Shown: positions 34,750 to 43,370 of the stretch, in pieces
Layout of the letters: every line of letters begins with the position of its first letter
Position numbering within the stretch: the first letter of the stretch is position 1
Assembly (NCBI RefSeq): GCF_027625935.1
Contig: NZ_CP115301.1
Span: 209,285-273,284 of the forward strand
Origin: Streptomyces camelliae
Lineage (GTDB): Bacteria > Actinomycetota > Actinomycetes > Streptomycetales > Streptomycetaceae
Direction: 5' to 3'
DNA: 64,000 bases
Made by a program: the position numbers and the translations under genes
Notes under the pieces: generated by a model
What the model was told of the DNA's origin: nothing
The model's database searches: none
The model's input: only the letters and a program-made list of their open reading frames with translations

Positions 34750-35526
34750 GTGGATCTCGGGTTGAGGGGACGGGTCGCGATGGTGGCGGCCGGGACGAGC
34801 GGGATCGGACTGGCCATCGCCCGCCGGCTGGCGGCGGAGGGAGCGGTGGTGTCGGTGTGCGGGCGCTCCCCGGACCGGTTGCGGGAGGCGGTGGCCCTGC
34901 TGGAGAAGGAGACCGACGGCCCCGTGCACGGCGCGGCCGTGGACGTGACCGACCACGCGGCGATCGAGAGCTGGGTCGGTGAGGTGGCCGACCGGTTCGG
35001 CGGCCCGCAGGTGGTGGTCGCCAACGCGGGGAGCCCGTCGGAAGGGGGCGCCGACCGGTTCGGCGTACCGGACTACCGGACGGCGCTGGAGCTGAACCTG
35101 CTGTCCGCCGTCACCCTGAGCCGCGCGGCCCTGCCGCACATGCGGGCGGCGGGCTACGGCCGGGTACTGTTCGTGACCTCGCTGGCGGCCAAGCAGCCGA
35201 TCCCGGGGCTGGCGCTGTCCAACACGGTCCGTCCGGCGGTCGTCGGCTACGCCAAGTCGCTGGTGCACGAACTCTCGGCGGCGAGGGAGGGGTCGGTCAC
35301 GGTGAACGTGATCGCCCCGGGTATGACGCGTACGCCGACGCTCCGGGCCTGGGCCGAGCAACTCGACGGCGGGGAGGCGGGATTGTGTGCCGACATCCCG
35401 ATCGGCCGGCTCGCGGAGCCGGAGGAGGTGGCCGCCGCCGCCGCGTTCCTGGCGTCCGCGCCGGCCGGCTCGATCACGGGGACGGTCCTGCCGGTGGACG
35501 GCGGAGCCACGCGCGGTCTGCTGTGA
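34750..35526 (+). CDS. SDR-family oxidoreductase of the carrier-protein operon
   Basis: 258 aa from GTG 34750 (VDLGLRGRVAMVAAGTSG) behind GGAGGAAG. Cofactor motif AAGTSGIGLAIARRL; VVVANAGSPSEGG; the catalytic positions are unusual: TSLAAKQPIPGLALSNTVRP has Ser but the expected YxxxK reads Ser-Asn-Thr with no Tyr, and VVGYAKSLVHELS supplies a later YAK. The layout resembles 3-oxoacyl-ACP reductase-like SDRs in which the YxxxK is displaced. It may reduce a ketone or hydroxyketone intermediate or product. It is the last gene on this strand before the repeats at 35.7 kb. Confidence 0.85.
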   Translation: MDLGLRGRVAMVAAGTSGIGLAIARRLAAEGAVVSVCGRSPDRLREAVALLEKETDGPVHGAAVDVTDHAAIESWVGEVADRFGGPQVVVANAGSPSEGGADRFGVPDYRTALELNLLSAVTLSRAALPHMRAAGYGRVLFVTSLAAKQPIPGLALSNTVRPAVVGYAKSLVHELSAAREGSVTVNVIAPGMTRTPTLRAWAEQLDGGEAGLCADIPIGRLAEPEEVAAAAAFLASAPAGSITGTVLPVDGGATRGLL

Positions 35527-35899
35527 AAATCAGGCCGTACGACAGCGATCACGCATGGGTGACCTTGGACGAGTGAGGGCCTTCCGGGTTCGGCGGGGAG
35601 TGCGCCATCGCCACCGACCAGCACACAGGCCCTCATGCCCCACCTAGTGCACCCCTGACCGAGACCGGACGTCCGCGCCTGGCCCGCCGCGCGCTCAGGG
35701 GCGGTACGACTAAGCAGGTTGGGTGAAGTCCACTGCGGTTCGGCAGCGCCCTGAAGGGGCGCGGGGCTGTGTCGACATGCGGCTCCGCCGCGATGGGGGT
35801 ACCTCCCTGCTCGAACGACGTCGAGAGCTTGGGGGAGCGACCAGCCACGACGGTGCCGCAGGCGGCTGACGGCGCATCGCGGCACTTCGAGCGGAGCGC
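35527..35899. other. Intergenic region between convergent genes, repeat-bearing
   Basis: No gene is seen between the SDR and the YCII-LuxR regulator, which converge here. The right half is made of Streptomyces dispersed repeat sequence (35735-35880). Confidence 0.6.
35735..35880. repeat. Two nested Streptomyces dispersed intergenic repeats
   Basis: CCTGAAGGGGCGCGGGGCTGTGTCGACATGCGGCTCCGCCGC belongs to a well-known intergenic repeat and continues after an interruption as GCGACCAGCCACGACGG. The interrupting block (35792-35837, GATGGGGGTACCTCCC ... GAGAGCTTGGGGGAG) is itself a second common repeat with an imperfect hairpin. Recognised from memory of the genus, not from copies in this window. 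Confidence 0.6.
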
Positions 35900-36496
35900 T
35901 TAGGCCGCCGGACGGTCGTGCAGGGCGACGGCGAGCTGGGCCCGGCGGCTGATGGCGAGTTTGCGGTAGATCCGGGTGATGTGCTGTTCCACCGCACGCG
36001 AACTGACCCCGAGGCAGGCGGCCATCTGCTGGTTGGTCATGCCGTCGAGCATCATGCGGGTGATCCGGGACTCGTGGGCGCTGAGCGGCCCGTGGCCGGC
36101 GGTCGGCGCCGCATCCCGGTCCCGCAGCGCCGAGACCGTTCCCAGGCCGCCGACGAGTCCCGGACCGGGGGCGGTGACCGCGCCGGTACCCGCCCCCGCG
36201 GCGGACCGGTCCGGCAACCCGGCGGTGTCCCAGCCCAGTACGTCGTCGCCGAGCCGCCGCGTTCGGATGCCGACGACGAGGCTCTCCTGTGCATACGGGT
36301 CGCCGTTCAGGACCTGGCGCAGCGCGGCGGGATCCTTGACCTGCACGAGCAGGGTGTCGCCCGGCCCCTCGGCCCAGACTCCGATGTAGAGCAGCACCCG
36401 GTGCCGGGCCATCCGCTGCCAGTACGAGCGGTGCCGGGGCCGGGTTCGGCGCAGGTCGGCCCCGTCCCGCAGGCGCCGTTCCACCAGGTACTTCAT
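35900..36496 (-). CDS. YCII-like domain fused to LuxR-type HTH regulator
   Basis: 198 aa from ATG 36496 (MKYLVERRLRDGADLRRTR) behind GGGAGC. Residues 1-90 resemble YCII-related ferredoxin-like domains (VLLYIGVWAEGPGDTLLVQV, LRQVLNGDPYAQESLVVGIR). A Gly/Ala/Pro linker follows. The C-terminal 65 residues are a LuxR/NarL DNA-binding domain (LSAHESRITRMMLDGMTNQQ, SSRAVEQHITRIYRKL). It has no receiver or PAS domain; the YCII part may sense a small molecule. It is divergent from the SARP gene and probably controls the operon with it. Confidence 0.82.
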   Translation of the reverse strand: MKYLVERRLRDGADLRRTRPRHRSYWQRMARHRVLLYIGVWAEGPGDTLLVQVKDPAALRQVLNGDPYAQESLVVGIRTRRLGDDVLGWDTAGLPDRSAAGAGTGAVTAPGPGLVGGLGTVSALRDRDAAPTAGHGPLSAHESRITRMMLDGMTNQQMAACLGVSSRAVEQHITRIYRKLAISRRAQLAVALHDRPAA

Positions 36497-36640
36497 CACT
36501 GCTCCCGTCGAGAGGACGTGCCGGGCGGGGTGCGAGCGCCCCTCCCCGTGGTGGCCCTCAGACTGCGGCGGCGGACTCCCGAACCGATCCCTTTCCGGTA
36601 CCTGACGACCGAGGAGCGCCCGGGAGAGTGTCCGGGAAGT

Positions 36641-36672
36641 CACTGTGTAAACAACCTTCGCAGTGGTTAAGT
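36641..36672. promoter_or_regulatory. Possible direct-repeat operator before the SARP gene
   Basis: CACTGTGTAAAC (36641) and CAGTGGTTAAGT (36661) share 8 of 12 bases at 20-bp spacing, on one helix face, in an AT-richer part of the divergent gap. SARP and LuxR sites are often such direct repeats. Weak evidence. Confidence 0.3.
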
Positions 36673-36737
36673 GATGAACTCATACGTCGACATGCGGACA
36701 TTGGCGGGGGATCCCGTAGACGGGCTGAAGGGGCAAC

Positions 36738-39700
36738 GTGACAAAGCCGGAACAGCCGTCGGTCCGGTTCAACATCCTCGGCACGCTCGAATGCCTGACC
36801 AGCGACGGGAAACAGCTGCCGACCGGCGGCACGGTGCAAGAACGCGTCCTGGTCCTGCTGCTCCTCTCCCCGGACCGCGTACTGCCGGTCAGCCGGCTGG
36901 TCGATGCCGTCTGGGACGAGGAGCCGCCGGCCACCGCCGCGCACCAGGTGCGCAAGGCCGTCGCCGAACTGCGGCGGCGCATCCCCGGCGGCCGGGAGCT
37001 GATCGTCACCGAGGGACCGGGCTACCGGATCGCGCTCGAACCGGGCCAGTCGGACCTGGCCGTCTTCTCCGACCTGTTGGGCCAGGCCCGTGACCAGGCC
37101 GCGGCCGACCTCCCCGAGAGCGCGGTGGACACGCTGCGCGAGGCGCTGGCGCTGTGGCGTGGGCCGGTCCTGGTCGGGGCCGGCGGATCGGTGATCACGA
37201 CGGCGTCGGCGGCCCTGGAAGACCGGCGGCTGGCGGCCCTGGAGCTGTTCTTCGAACTGCGGCTGGGACTCGGCGAGACCGGAGAGCTGGTCGGTGACCT
37301 GCGGGACCTGGTCGCGGCGCACCCGTACCAGGAGACCCTGTGCGGGCAGCTGATGCTGGCCCTGTACCGGTCCGGGCGCCAGTCGGAGGCCCTCGCGGAG
37401 TACACCCGGATGCGCGACGCGCTCGTCGACGAGCTGGGGGTGGATCCGGACGGGCGGCTGACCGCGCTGTACGAGGGGATCCTGCGCAACAGTCCCGAAC
37501 TCGCCGCCCCACCGCGCCGCAAGCGCACAGCCCTGCCCGCCGAGGCCGGGACGGCCGCCCCGGCGCGGCACACACCGTCCGTTCCGGCGGCCCCGGTGGC
37601 CCCCGCGCCCCTCCCGGCGGCGGCGCCGACGAACCATCCGCACCGGTGCACGCTGCCGTACGACCTGCCGGACTTCACGGGCCGCAAACGGGAACTGCAA
37701 CTGATGCTGGCCGACCCGGACGAGCCGGACGGCTGGCCCGGCTCCCGCATCATGGCGATCGACGGGATGGGCGGCAGCGGCAAGACCTCCCTGGCCATCC
37801 GGGTCGCCCACCGGCTGGCCGGCCAGTACCCGGACGCCCACCTCTACCTCGATCTGCGCGGCTACACGCCCGGCGAATCGCCCCTGTCACCGGGCGCCGT
37901 CGCCGAGGGACTGCTGCGCATGCTCGACGTACCCGGCGACCGGATCCCGGACGACGAGGCGGGCCGTATCGCGCTGTGGCGGACCACCGCGACGCAGTAC
38001 CGGCTGCTCCTGCTCCTGGACAACGCGATCGACAGCGCCCAGATCCAGCCGCTGCTGCCGGCGTCCGCCGACGTCCTCGTGCTGATCACCAGCCGGGCCC
38101 GGCTGGTCGACCTGGACGGTGTCGAGTGGATATCGCTCGGCGGCATGCCGCCCGAGGACAGCACGGCGCTGGTCTCCCGGACGCTCGGCGAGGAACGTAC
38201 GTCCGCCGAACCCCAGGCGGTCGGCGAACTGGTCGAGCTGTGCGCCCACTTGCCGCTCGCCCTGCGGATAGCGGCGGCCAGGCTGCGCAACCGGCCGCGG
38301 TGGACCGTGCAGTATCTGGTCGACCGGCTGGGCGACGAGACCCGCCGACTGGACGAACTGCGCTCCGGGACGCGCGGCGTCACCGCCACGCTGAACCTGA
38401 CCTACCAGGGCCTGAGCCCGGCGCACCAGGCGGCCTTCCAACTGCTCGACAGCCACCCCGGCGCGGAGTTCGACCCGTACAGCGCCGCCGCGCTGCTCGA
38501 CACCGATCCCGCCAAGGCCGAAGAGGTCCTCGAACACCTGCTGGACACGCACCTCATGCAGCAGTTCGAGACCGGCCGCTACGTCTTCCACGACCTGGTG
38601 CGCAGCTTCGCCAAATGGCTGAGAGGCCAGGCCGGCGAGGACCCCGCCGAGGTCGACCAGCGCGCCGTGGAGCGGCTGTTGGACTACTACGTGGCGGCGA
38701 CGGAGGCGGCCTGCGACGTCGCGTTCCCGGGGCGGGCCCCCTTCGCCCCGGAGCCGGACGGCACCCCCCGCGCCACCGTCGTGCTGCCCGCGCTGCACGA
38801 CCCCGTCCGCGTCCGGCAGTGGCTGGACCGCGAGGAGGAGAACCTGCTGGCGGCCGTCAGACTCGCGCAGCGCCGCGACCTGCACCGGCACTCCGCCGAG
38901 CTTTCCCGCAATGTGGTCTTCCAGCTCGACACCCGGGGACGCTTCGAGGAGTTCCGCGAGGTCGCGGGCATCGCCGTCGCCGCTTCCCGGGAGCTGGGCA
39001 ACCGGTACCTGCTGGCGCTGAGCCTGTCCAACCTGGCCGTCGCCGACTGGAAGCTGGGCCGGTTCACCGAAGGGCTGGCCACCGCCCAGGAGAGCCTGGA
39101 GCTGTCGGTACGATTACGGGACCAGCGGGGCGAGGCGAAGAGCACCGGGATGCTCGGGCTGCTGCTGGCCACCCTGGGCCGGTTCGGCGAGGCGCTGCCC
39201 CAGCTCGAACAGTCCATAGCCCTCAAGAGGCAGCTCGGCACCCCGCGCGCCGAGGCCGAGTCCCTGACCAACCTCAGCTCCCTCTTCGAGCACATGGGCC
39301 GGCATGCCGAAGCGGCCGCCACGGCCCAGCGCTCCGTCGAGCTCAACCAGCACATCGGCGCCCGGGAGAACGAGATCGTGGCGCTGACCGACCTGGCACT
39401 CGCCTATCTCGGCCTCGGCAGGGACGACGACGCGCGCACCTGCCTGGACCGGGCGCTGGGACTCTGCGACGAGTCGGCGCCGCTGGGCGACAGCGCCCTG
39501 GTCCTCGCCCTCTCCGCCCGGGTGCGGCACGGTCGGCGGGCTCCCGGGCAGGCGGCGGCCGACGCGGAAGCGGCGGCGTACGAGGAACAGGCACTGAAGC
39601 TGACCCGCGGGCCCTGCGCGCCGATCCGGCAGGCGGCCGTCTGGAACATCCTCGGGGCTCTCCGCCACCAAAGCGGCGACCACGCCGAAGCGCGGCAGCT

Positions 39701-39884
39701 GCACTCCGACGCACACCGGATCGCCTCGGCCGTGGGCTACCGCATCGAGGTCGTGCGAGCTTTGAGCGGTCTGGCCGATGTACTGGCGGCGCAAGGAGAC
39801 AGCGCGTCCGCCGAGGCCTATCGGAGCGAGGCGGCCGAGCTGCTGAAAGCGATGAACGAGTCGGCGGCCCGGCTCGGCTCGTGA
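36738..39884 (+). CDS. SARP-type regulator with NB-ARC and TPR domains (AfsR-like)
   Basis: 1048 aa from GTG 36738. The N-terminal OmpR-like winged helix (VRFNILGTLECLTSDGKQLP ... VTEGPGYRIALEPG) and bacterial transcriptional activation domain (to about residue 250, ELGVDPDGRLTALYEGIL) define a SARP. An NB-ARC ATPase follows with P-loop IDGMGGSGKTSLAIRV near residue 345 and VLVLITSRARLVDLDG (sensor). The rest is tetratricopeptide repeats (LSNLAVADWKLGRFTEGLAT, TNLSSLFEHMGRHAEAAAT). It is the likely pathway-specific activator of the carrier-protein operon. Codon 793 is TTA (39114-39116), pointing to bldA control. The stop codon lies in a 23-bp tandem repeat. Confidence 0.93.
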   Translation: MTKPEQPSVRFNILGTLECLTSDGKQLPTGGTVQERVLVLLLLSPDRVLPVSRLVDAVWDEEPPATAAHQVRKAVAELRRRIPGGRELIVTEGPGYRIALEPGQSDLAVFSDLLGQARDQAAADLPESAVDTLREALALWRGPVLVGAGGSVITTASAALEDRRLAALELFFELRLGLGETGELVGDLRDLVAAHPYQETLCGQLMLALYRSGRQSEALAEYTRMRDALVDELGVDPDGRLTALYEGILRNSPELAAPPRRKRTALPAEAGTAAPARHTPSVPAAPVAPAPLPAAAPTNHPHRCTLPYDLPDFTGRKRELQLMLADPDEPDGWPGSRIMAIDGMGGSGKTSLAIRVAHRLAGQYPDAHLYLDLRGYTPGESPLSPGAVAEGLLRMLDVPGDRIPDDEAGRIALWRTTATQYRLLLLLDNAIDSAQIQPLLPASADVLVLITSRARLVDLDGVEWISLGGMPPEDSTALVSRTLGEERTSAEPQAVGELVELCAHLPLALRIAAARLRNRPRWTVQYLVDRLGDETRRLDELRSGTRGVTATLNLTYQGLSPAHQAAFQLLDSHPGAEFDPYSAAALLDTDPAKAEEVLEHLLDTHLMQQFETGRYVFHDLVRSFAKWLRGQAGEDPAEVDQRAVERLLDYYVAATEAACDVAFPGRAPFAPEPDGTPRATVVLPALHDPVRVRQWLDREEENLLAAVRLAQRRDLHRHSAELSRNVVFQLDTRGRFEEFREVAGIAVAASRELGNRYLLALSLSNLAVADWKLGRFTEGLATAQESLELSVRLRDQRGEAKSTGMLGLLLATLGRFGEALPQLEQSIALKRQLGTPRAEAESLTNLSSLFEHMGRHAEAAATAQRSVELNQHIGARENEIVALTDLALAYLGLGRDDDARTCLDRALGLCDESAPLGDSALVLALSARVRHGRRAPGQAAADAEAAAYEEQALKLTRGPCAPIRQAAVWNILGALRHQSGDHAEARQLHSDAHRIASAVGYRIEVVRALSGLADVLAAQGDSASAEAYRSEAAELLKAMNESAARLGS

Positions 39885-39990
39885 TGGTCGGCCGGCTCGG
39901 CTTGTGATGGTCGGCCGGGTCAGCTTGTGATGGTCGGCCGGCTCGGCTCGTGATGGTCGGCCCGGGTCAGCTCGTGAGGGCCGGTCCTTC
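39881..39990 (+). repeat. 23-bp tandem repeat at the SARP stop codon
   Basis: Units beginning GTGATGGTCGGCC start at 39881, 39904, 39927, 39950 and, diverged, 39974 (spacing 23, 23, 23, 24). The first unit contains the TGA stop of the SARP gene. Confidence 0.9.
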
Positions 39991-40170
39991 GCCCGAGCTC
40001 GGAACCGTCACCACGCTCGCCGGTCCCTCCCCGGAACCGAGCACCTGGTATGCCGCGGTGCGGCCGTCGGTCGCCAGGTGACCCCGCCCCGCCTGCGTCC
40101 CGAATCCCCCGGCCGCCGCAATCGCGACCGCCGACAGAACCCCGGCCGTCCGGTACCAAGTGATGCGCAT
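39967..40170 (-). CDS. Small exported peptide
   Basis: 67 aa from ATG 40170 behind GAGGGGGC. The N-terminus MRITWYRTAGVLSAVAIAAA is a signal peptide with likely cleavage after TQA. The mature part of about 40 residues contains a repeated SGEGPA element (VLGSGEGPASVVTVPSSGEG). No cysteines. Family not recognised; good ribosome site and signal support a real gene. Confidence 0.55.
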   Translation of the reverse strand: MRITWYRTAGVLSAVAIAAAGGFGTQAGRGHLATDGRTAAYQVLGSGEGPASVVTVPSSGEGPALTS

Positions 40171-40306
40171 CGGGTGCCCCCTCGTTCGAATGACTGCGAC
40201 AGGCATCAACCTGCCGTCGGCCGTTCCCGAACGAGTCCGGGCTCGTTACCGCTCGGATCCCCGGGCGCACGCCGATCGGCGCCGAAGACCAGTACCGCGG
40301 CACGTC

Positions 40307-40549
40307 TCAGCAGGGACTGCCCTGCCCCAGGCCCATCTCACCGAAGCCGTTCGCACCGGGGCACGCGGTTCTGGAGCGGCCGTCGCGCAGCCCGGAGGCA
40401 TGGCCGGGCTCGCAGTCCCGCACGATGACGGTCACGTCGTCGATCGGACACCCGGTCACCCGGGAGGCGGTGGCGGCCAGCTCGGACACGAGGTCCGCCC
40501 GGCGTTCCCGGTCGTTCCCCTGCCACCAATCAACGGTGATCACAGGCAC
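40307..40549 (-). CDS. 4-oxalocrotonate tautomerase family protein
   Basis: 80 aa from GTG 40549 (VPVITVDWWQGNDRERR) behind AAAGGAG. Pro follows the initiator, as required for the catalytic N-terminal proline; LVSELAATASRVTGCPIDDV and TVIVRDCEP complete the beta-alpha-beta unit. The canonical family is about 62 aa; here about 20 extra C-terminal residues rich in Gly end in Cys. It promotes keto-enol shifts; the substrate is unknown. Confidence 0.75.
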   Translation of the reverse strand: MPVITVDWWQGNDRERRADLVSELAATASRVTGCPIDDVTVIVRDCEPGHASGLRDGRSRTACPGANGFGEMGLGQGSPC

Positions 40550-40943
40550 GTTGACGCTCCTTTGAGGGTCGTGGGCGCGGCGGACGGCGCCGGGTCGTAT
40601 CGCCATGACGGCGGGCCTGGACACAGAGACCTGGCCCAGACTGCCCACCACTGTCCACGCCCCGGTTCCCGTACCGTTCCCGTTCCCGTCCCGGCCACCG
40701 CGCCACCCCGGCAGCGACACCGCACGGTCCTCACAACTCGTCGGCGTCCGGACAGTGCACGACGCCATCCTTGCCCGCGGCGAAACACGCGAAGCCGTGA
40801 GGGCGACAGTGCGAGTTCGAACTCAGTAGTCGAGCCCATAATGCGAAGAACGAGACGGATTCGTCGTCGGCCCTGCTCCATTGCCTTCGGAGGTGCCCTT
40901 GATCTGGTCGAGCAGGGACCGCCACACCCTCCTGCAGCACGGC
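40550..40943. other. Intergenic region without a clear gene
   Basis: No supported coding sequence. A run of GTTCCC-type hexamers (40663-40690) and a short reading frame without a ribosome site are the only features. Confidence 0.5.
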
Positions 40944-41998
40944 ATGCCGTACATCCTTCTCTGCAGGCACGGACAGCACCGGCACGGGAGACTCACTTCC
41001 GTCGAAACGGCATGGGGCACGAGTACCCGATCGATTTGGTCGCCGAGCGGCTGCGGGAGTAGCTGGAACAGTACCCAGCCGGCCTCCCCGCCAAGGTCTG
41101 GTGCGCGAGCTCCCAGGAGGCGGGCGAGACGCTGCAACGCTTGACGCGAATCCTGTGGGCTTCATCCAGTGACCGGCCGCCGATGGATCCGAAGACCGAA
41201 CTCACGGGTCCTTCCCGGCAGCCTGGAACGGTCGAGGATTTGCGCCAAGAGATCAGCGAGGGTCGTTCCGTCCTGCTGGTCGGTCATCAACCACAGCTGA
41301 GCCTGCTTGCCGATGAATTCCTCAACCATGGGCGGCACCTCAGGCCACGACGGCCTCCCGTTCCGCTCGGCCGCGCCGACGTGGTGTGCATCGCGTTCAA
41401 GGTCGACTCCTGCGCTGACAAGGACGGCTCCCGCGCTGAGCTGCAGTGGACCATCAGCTACGACGACAGCAAGGCCGCGGACCAGGTCCGGGAGAAGATC
41501 CAGCGTAAGATGGACACCGCCAAGCTCCTGAGCGGTGCCCTGACCTTCGGCCTCACCGTGATCTTCGGGATCCTGCTCAAACAGGACCAGCTCCAGGCTC
41601 TCGGAAGCCGGACCTGGAGCGTTCAGGCTGCCGCTGTGGTGCTCCTTCTCGCCGCCGTCCTCTACTTCGCGACGCTCTATGCATACGACTCACTCCTGAT
41701 GCCCGAGCGCTTCTGGGGCGAGCAACGCGGCGCAGGAGAAGTGCGCTCGCTTCGTCGCAGCTGGCGTGTGGCGCGACCGCCCAGTTCCGCAGCCTGGGTG
41801 CTGTATCAGAACATGATGCGGGTGTGGCGCTATCTCTTCGCCACAGCCACCGTTCTCACGGCCTCAGGGATCGCGCTTCTCGGCTACGGTGCCCTCGGCT
41901 TTCCTGCGTGGCTGGCAATCGTCCTCGTCCTGGGCCTGAGTGCCATCGTGAGAGCCTGGACCTGGTGGTTTTGGCCGTTACTGGGCACCCAAGACTGA
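40944..41998 (+). pseudogene. Histidine phosphatase domain joined to four-helix membrane domain, N-part disrupted
   Basis: MPYILLCRHGQHRHGRLTSV has the RHG motif of histidine phosphatases. A frameshift near 41015 leads to HEYPIDLVAERLRE followed by an in-frame TAG at 41060. The same frame continues with LEQYPAGLPAKVWCASSQEA and SVLLVGHQPQLSLLADEF, the second active-site histidine block. From about 41500 there are four hydrophobic helices. The downstream part (41141-41998) is an intact 285-codon frame and could still make a membrane protein. A phosphatase-membrane fusion is unusual. Confidence 0.6.
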
Positions 41999-42245
41999 AG
42001 CACCGTCCAGTGAGCCCACCAGCGGTGCAGTTCTGGAGCGATGACTGCGCCGGCTGAAGCGAGGGCCGCTTCCGCGCGGTGCCAGGATCGGGGGATCCGT
42101 GCCGGCAGGCGATGCAGATCCGGCGAAGGGGCACCGCGGCCTCGGGCACGACAAGGCGCTTCAGATCCCGTTCGTGGCTCCCCCTTCACTCCATGCCCGG
42201 AAGGTAGCAGAAGGACATCTGACCTGCGTAAACGCCGATTTTGGT

Positions 42246-42479
42246 TCAGTCAACACGCCCCCGGCCGCTGATCAGCACGAACTCCAGGACGAAACCGCCG
42301 ACCGCCTCCCCCTCCGCCGCACCCCAGAGCGCAATCACGGCCACGAGGAAGGTCAGCCAGGCCAGCGAAGCCACGCTGAGCACCCACAGCGCCCAGGCCA
42401 GCACCACGACGCCGGACCGCTCGCGGCGCGGCGCCAGCTGCGGGGGCCCGTACAGGCGGGCGTAGGTGCCGGGGTTCAT
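42246..42479 (-). CDS. Small membrane protein
   Basis: 77 aa from ATG 42479 (MNPGTYARLYGPPQLAPRR) behind GGAAGGAATCCC. It has two predicted helices (VVVLAWALWVLSVASLAWLT, LVAVIALWGAAEGEAVGGF) and a cytosolic Pro/Arg-rich N-terminus. Function unknown. Confidence 0.65.
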   Translation of the reverse strand: MNPGTYARLYGPPQLAPRRERSGVVVLAWALWVLSVASLAWLTFLVAVIALWGAAEGEAVGGFVLEFVLISGRGRVD

Positions 42480-42740
42480 CGGGATTCCTTCCGTGGGCGG
42501 TGCAAACGATCCTCGTCGCGCCGACACCGCCCCGGCATGGGCCCGGATACTTATCTCCGCCCAGGCTCGTACTCAGGTGCGCCCCGCGGCCCGGCTCGGC
42601 TTGGTCCTGGCGTACGACGCGGTGGCGGATGCCGCACTCTTGACCCCGCATACCCTCAGCTGCTGGCTGACGGCACAGCCCGGCGCCGGTGATCCGGCCT
42701 CGAAGAATCGTCGTAGGCCAAGTGAGCTATACAGTCCGGC

Positions 42741-43370
42741 ATGAGCATCGTCGACACGTCCATAGCCGCGGCCTCAGCAGCCTTCAGCGGCCTCGCCGCC
42801 TGGGGCGCATGGAAGGCCTCACGTGAAGCGAACGAGGCAGCCCTGAAGGCGAACGAGACGGCCGTCTCCGTCGCGCAGATCGAACGAGACCGCTGGCACA
42901 AGGAGCTGACGCCCCAGCTCCGGATCAAACTTCAGGCTGAGTCCGATGACGTGCTGTACATCCGCTTCGACAGCCCGGCCATGCTCGGCGAACTCAACAT
43001 CCAGCTGACCATACGGGACGACTTCGACCGCTCCCGGCTTCCTCACCTGGCTGGCGTTCCGACACCGGAGCAGACAGCCGAAGTCATCTGGGGGCCGTAC
43101 CGATTCCGACCCAGAATCAATGAGGCCGATGAGCTGGGCCGGTCAGTTCCCGCCTTCCCCCTCCTCCTTGGCGACCGTCATCGGCTCGCACTCGACCCGT
43201 CCCTGAAACCTTCCTGGTATGAGGGCGCCGACGGAGAACAGCGCTGGCGCAGCGAGTACAGCACCGCCCCCATCCGCCTCTGGGCGACCTGCACCGTCCC
43301 GGACCACACGCCCTGGAAGCTCGCCTTCGCGGTGCCGCAGGACGGCAGTTGGGCCCTGGGCGGTGCCTGA
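42741..43370 (+). CDS. Hypothetical protein with N-terminal membrane helix
   Basis: 209 aa. VDTSIAAASAAFSGLAAWGA begins a helix continuing into a charged coiled segment (SREANEAALKANETAVSVAQ), followed by a beta-rich domain of about 150 residues (YIRFDSPAMLGELNIQLTIR). Such anchor-plus-beta proteins are common in Streptomyces accessory regions without known role. It ends at the border of an IS21 relic. Confidence 0.65.
   Translation: MSIVDTSIAAASAAFSGLAAWGAWKASREANEAALKANETAVSVAQIERDRWHKELTPQLRIKLQAESDDVLYIRFDSPAMLGELNIQLTIRDDFDRSRLPHLAGVPTPEQTAEVIWGPYRFRPRINEADELGRSVPAFPLLLGDRHRLALDPSLKPSWYEGADGEQRWRSEYSTAPIRLWATCTVPDHTPWKLAFAVPQDGSWALGGA

Noticed and set aside
37340..39907. 855-residue frame overlapping the SARP gene
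   Set aside because: Arg/Pro/Gly-rich shadow; the SARP frame carries all domain motifs.
40605..40829. 74-codon frame on the plus strand
   Set aside because: No ribosome site, Pro-rich shadow composition and overlap with promoter sequence of the tautomerase gene.
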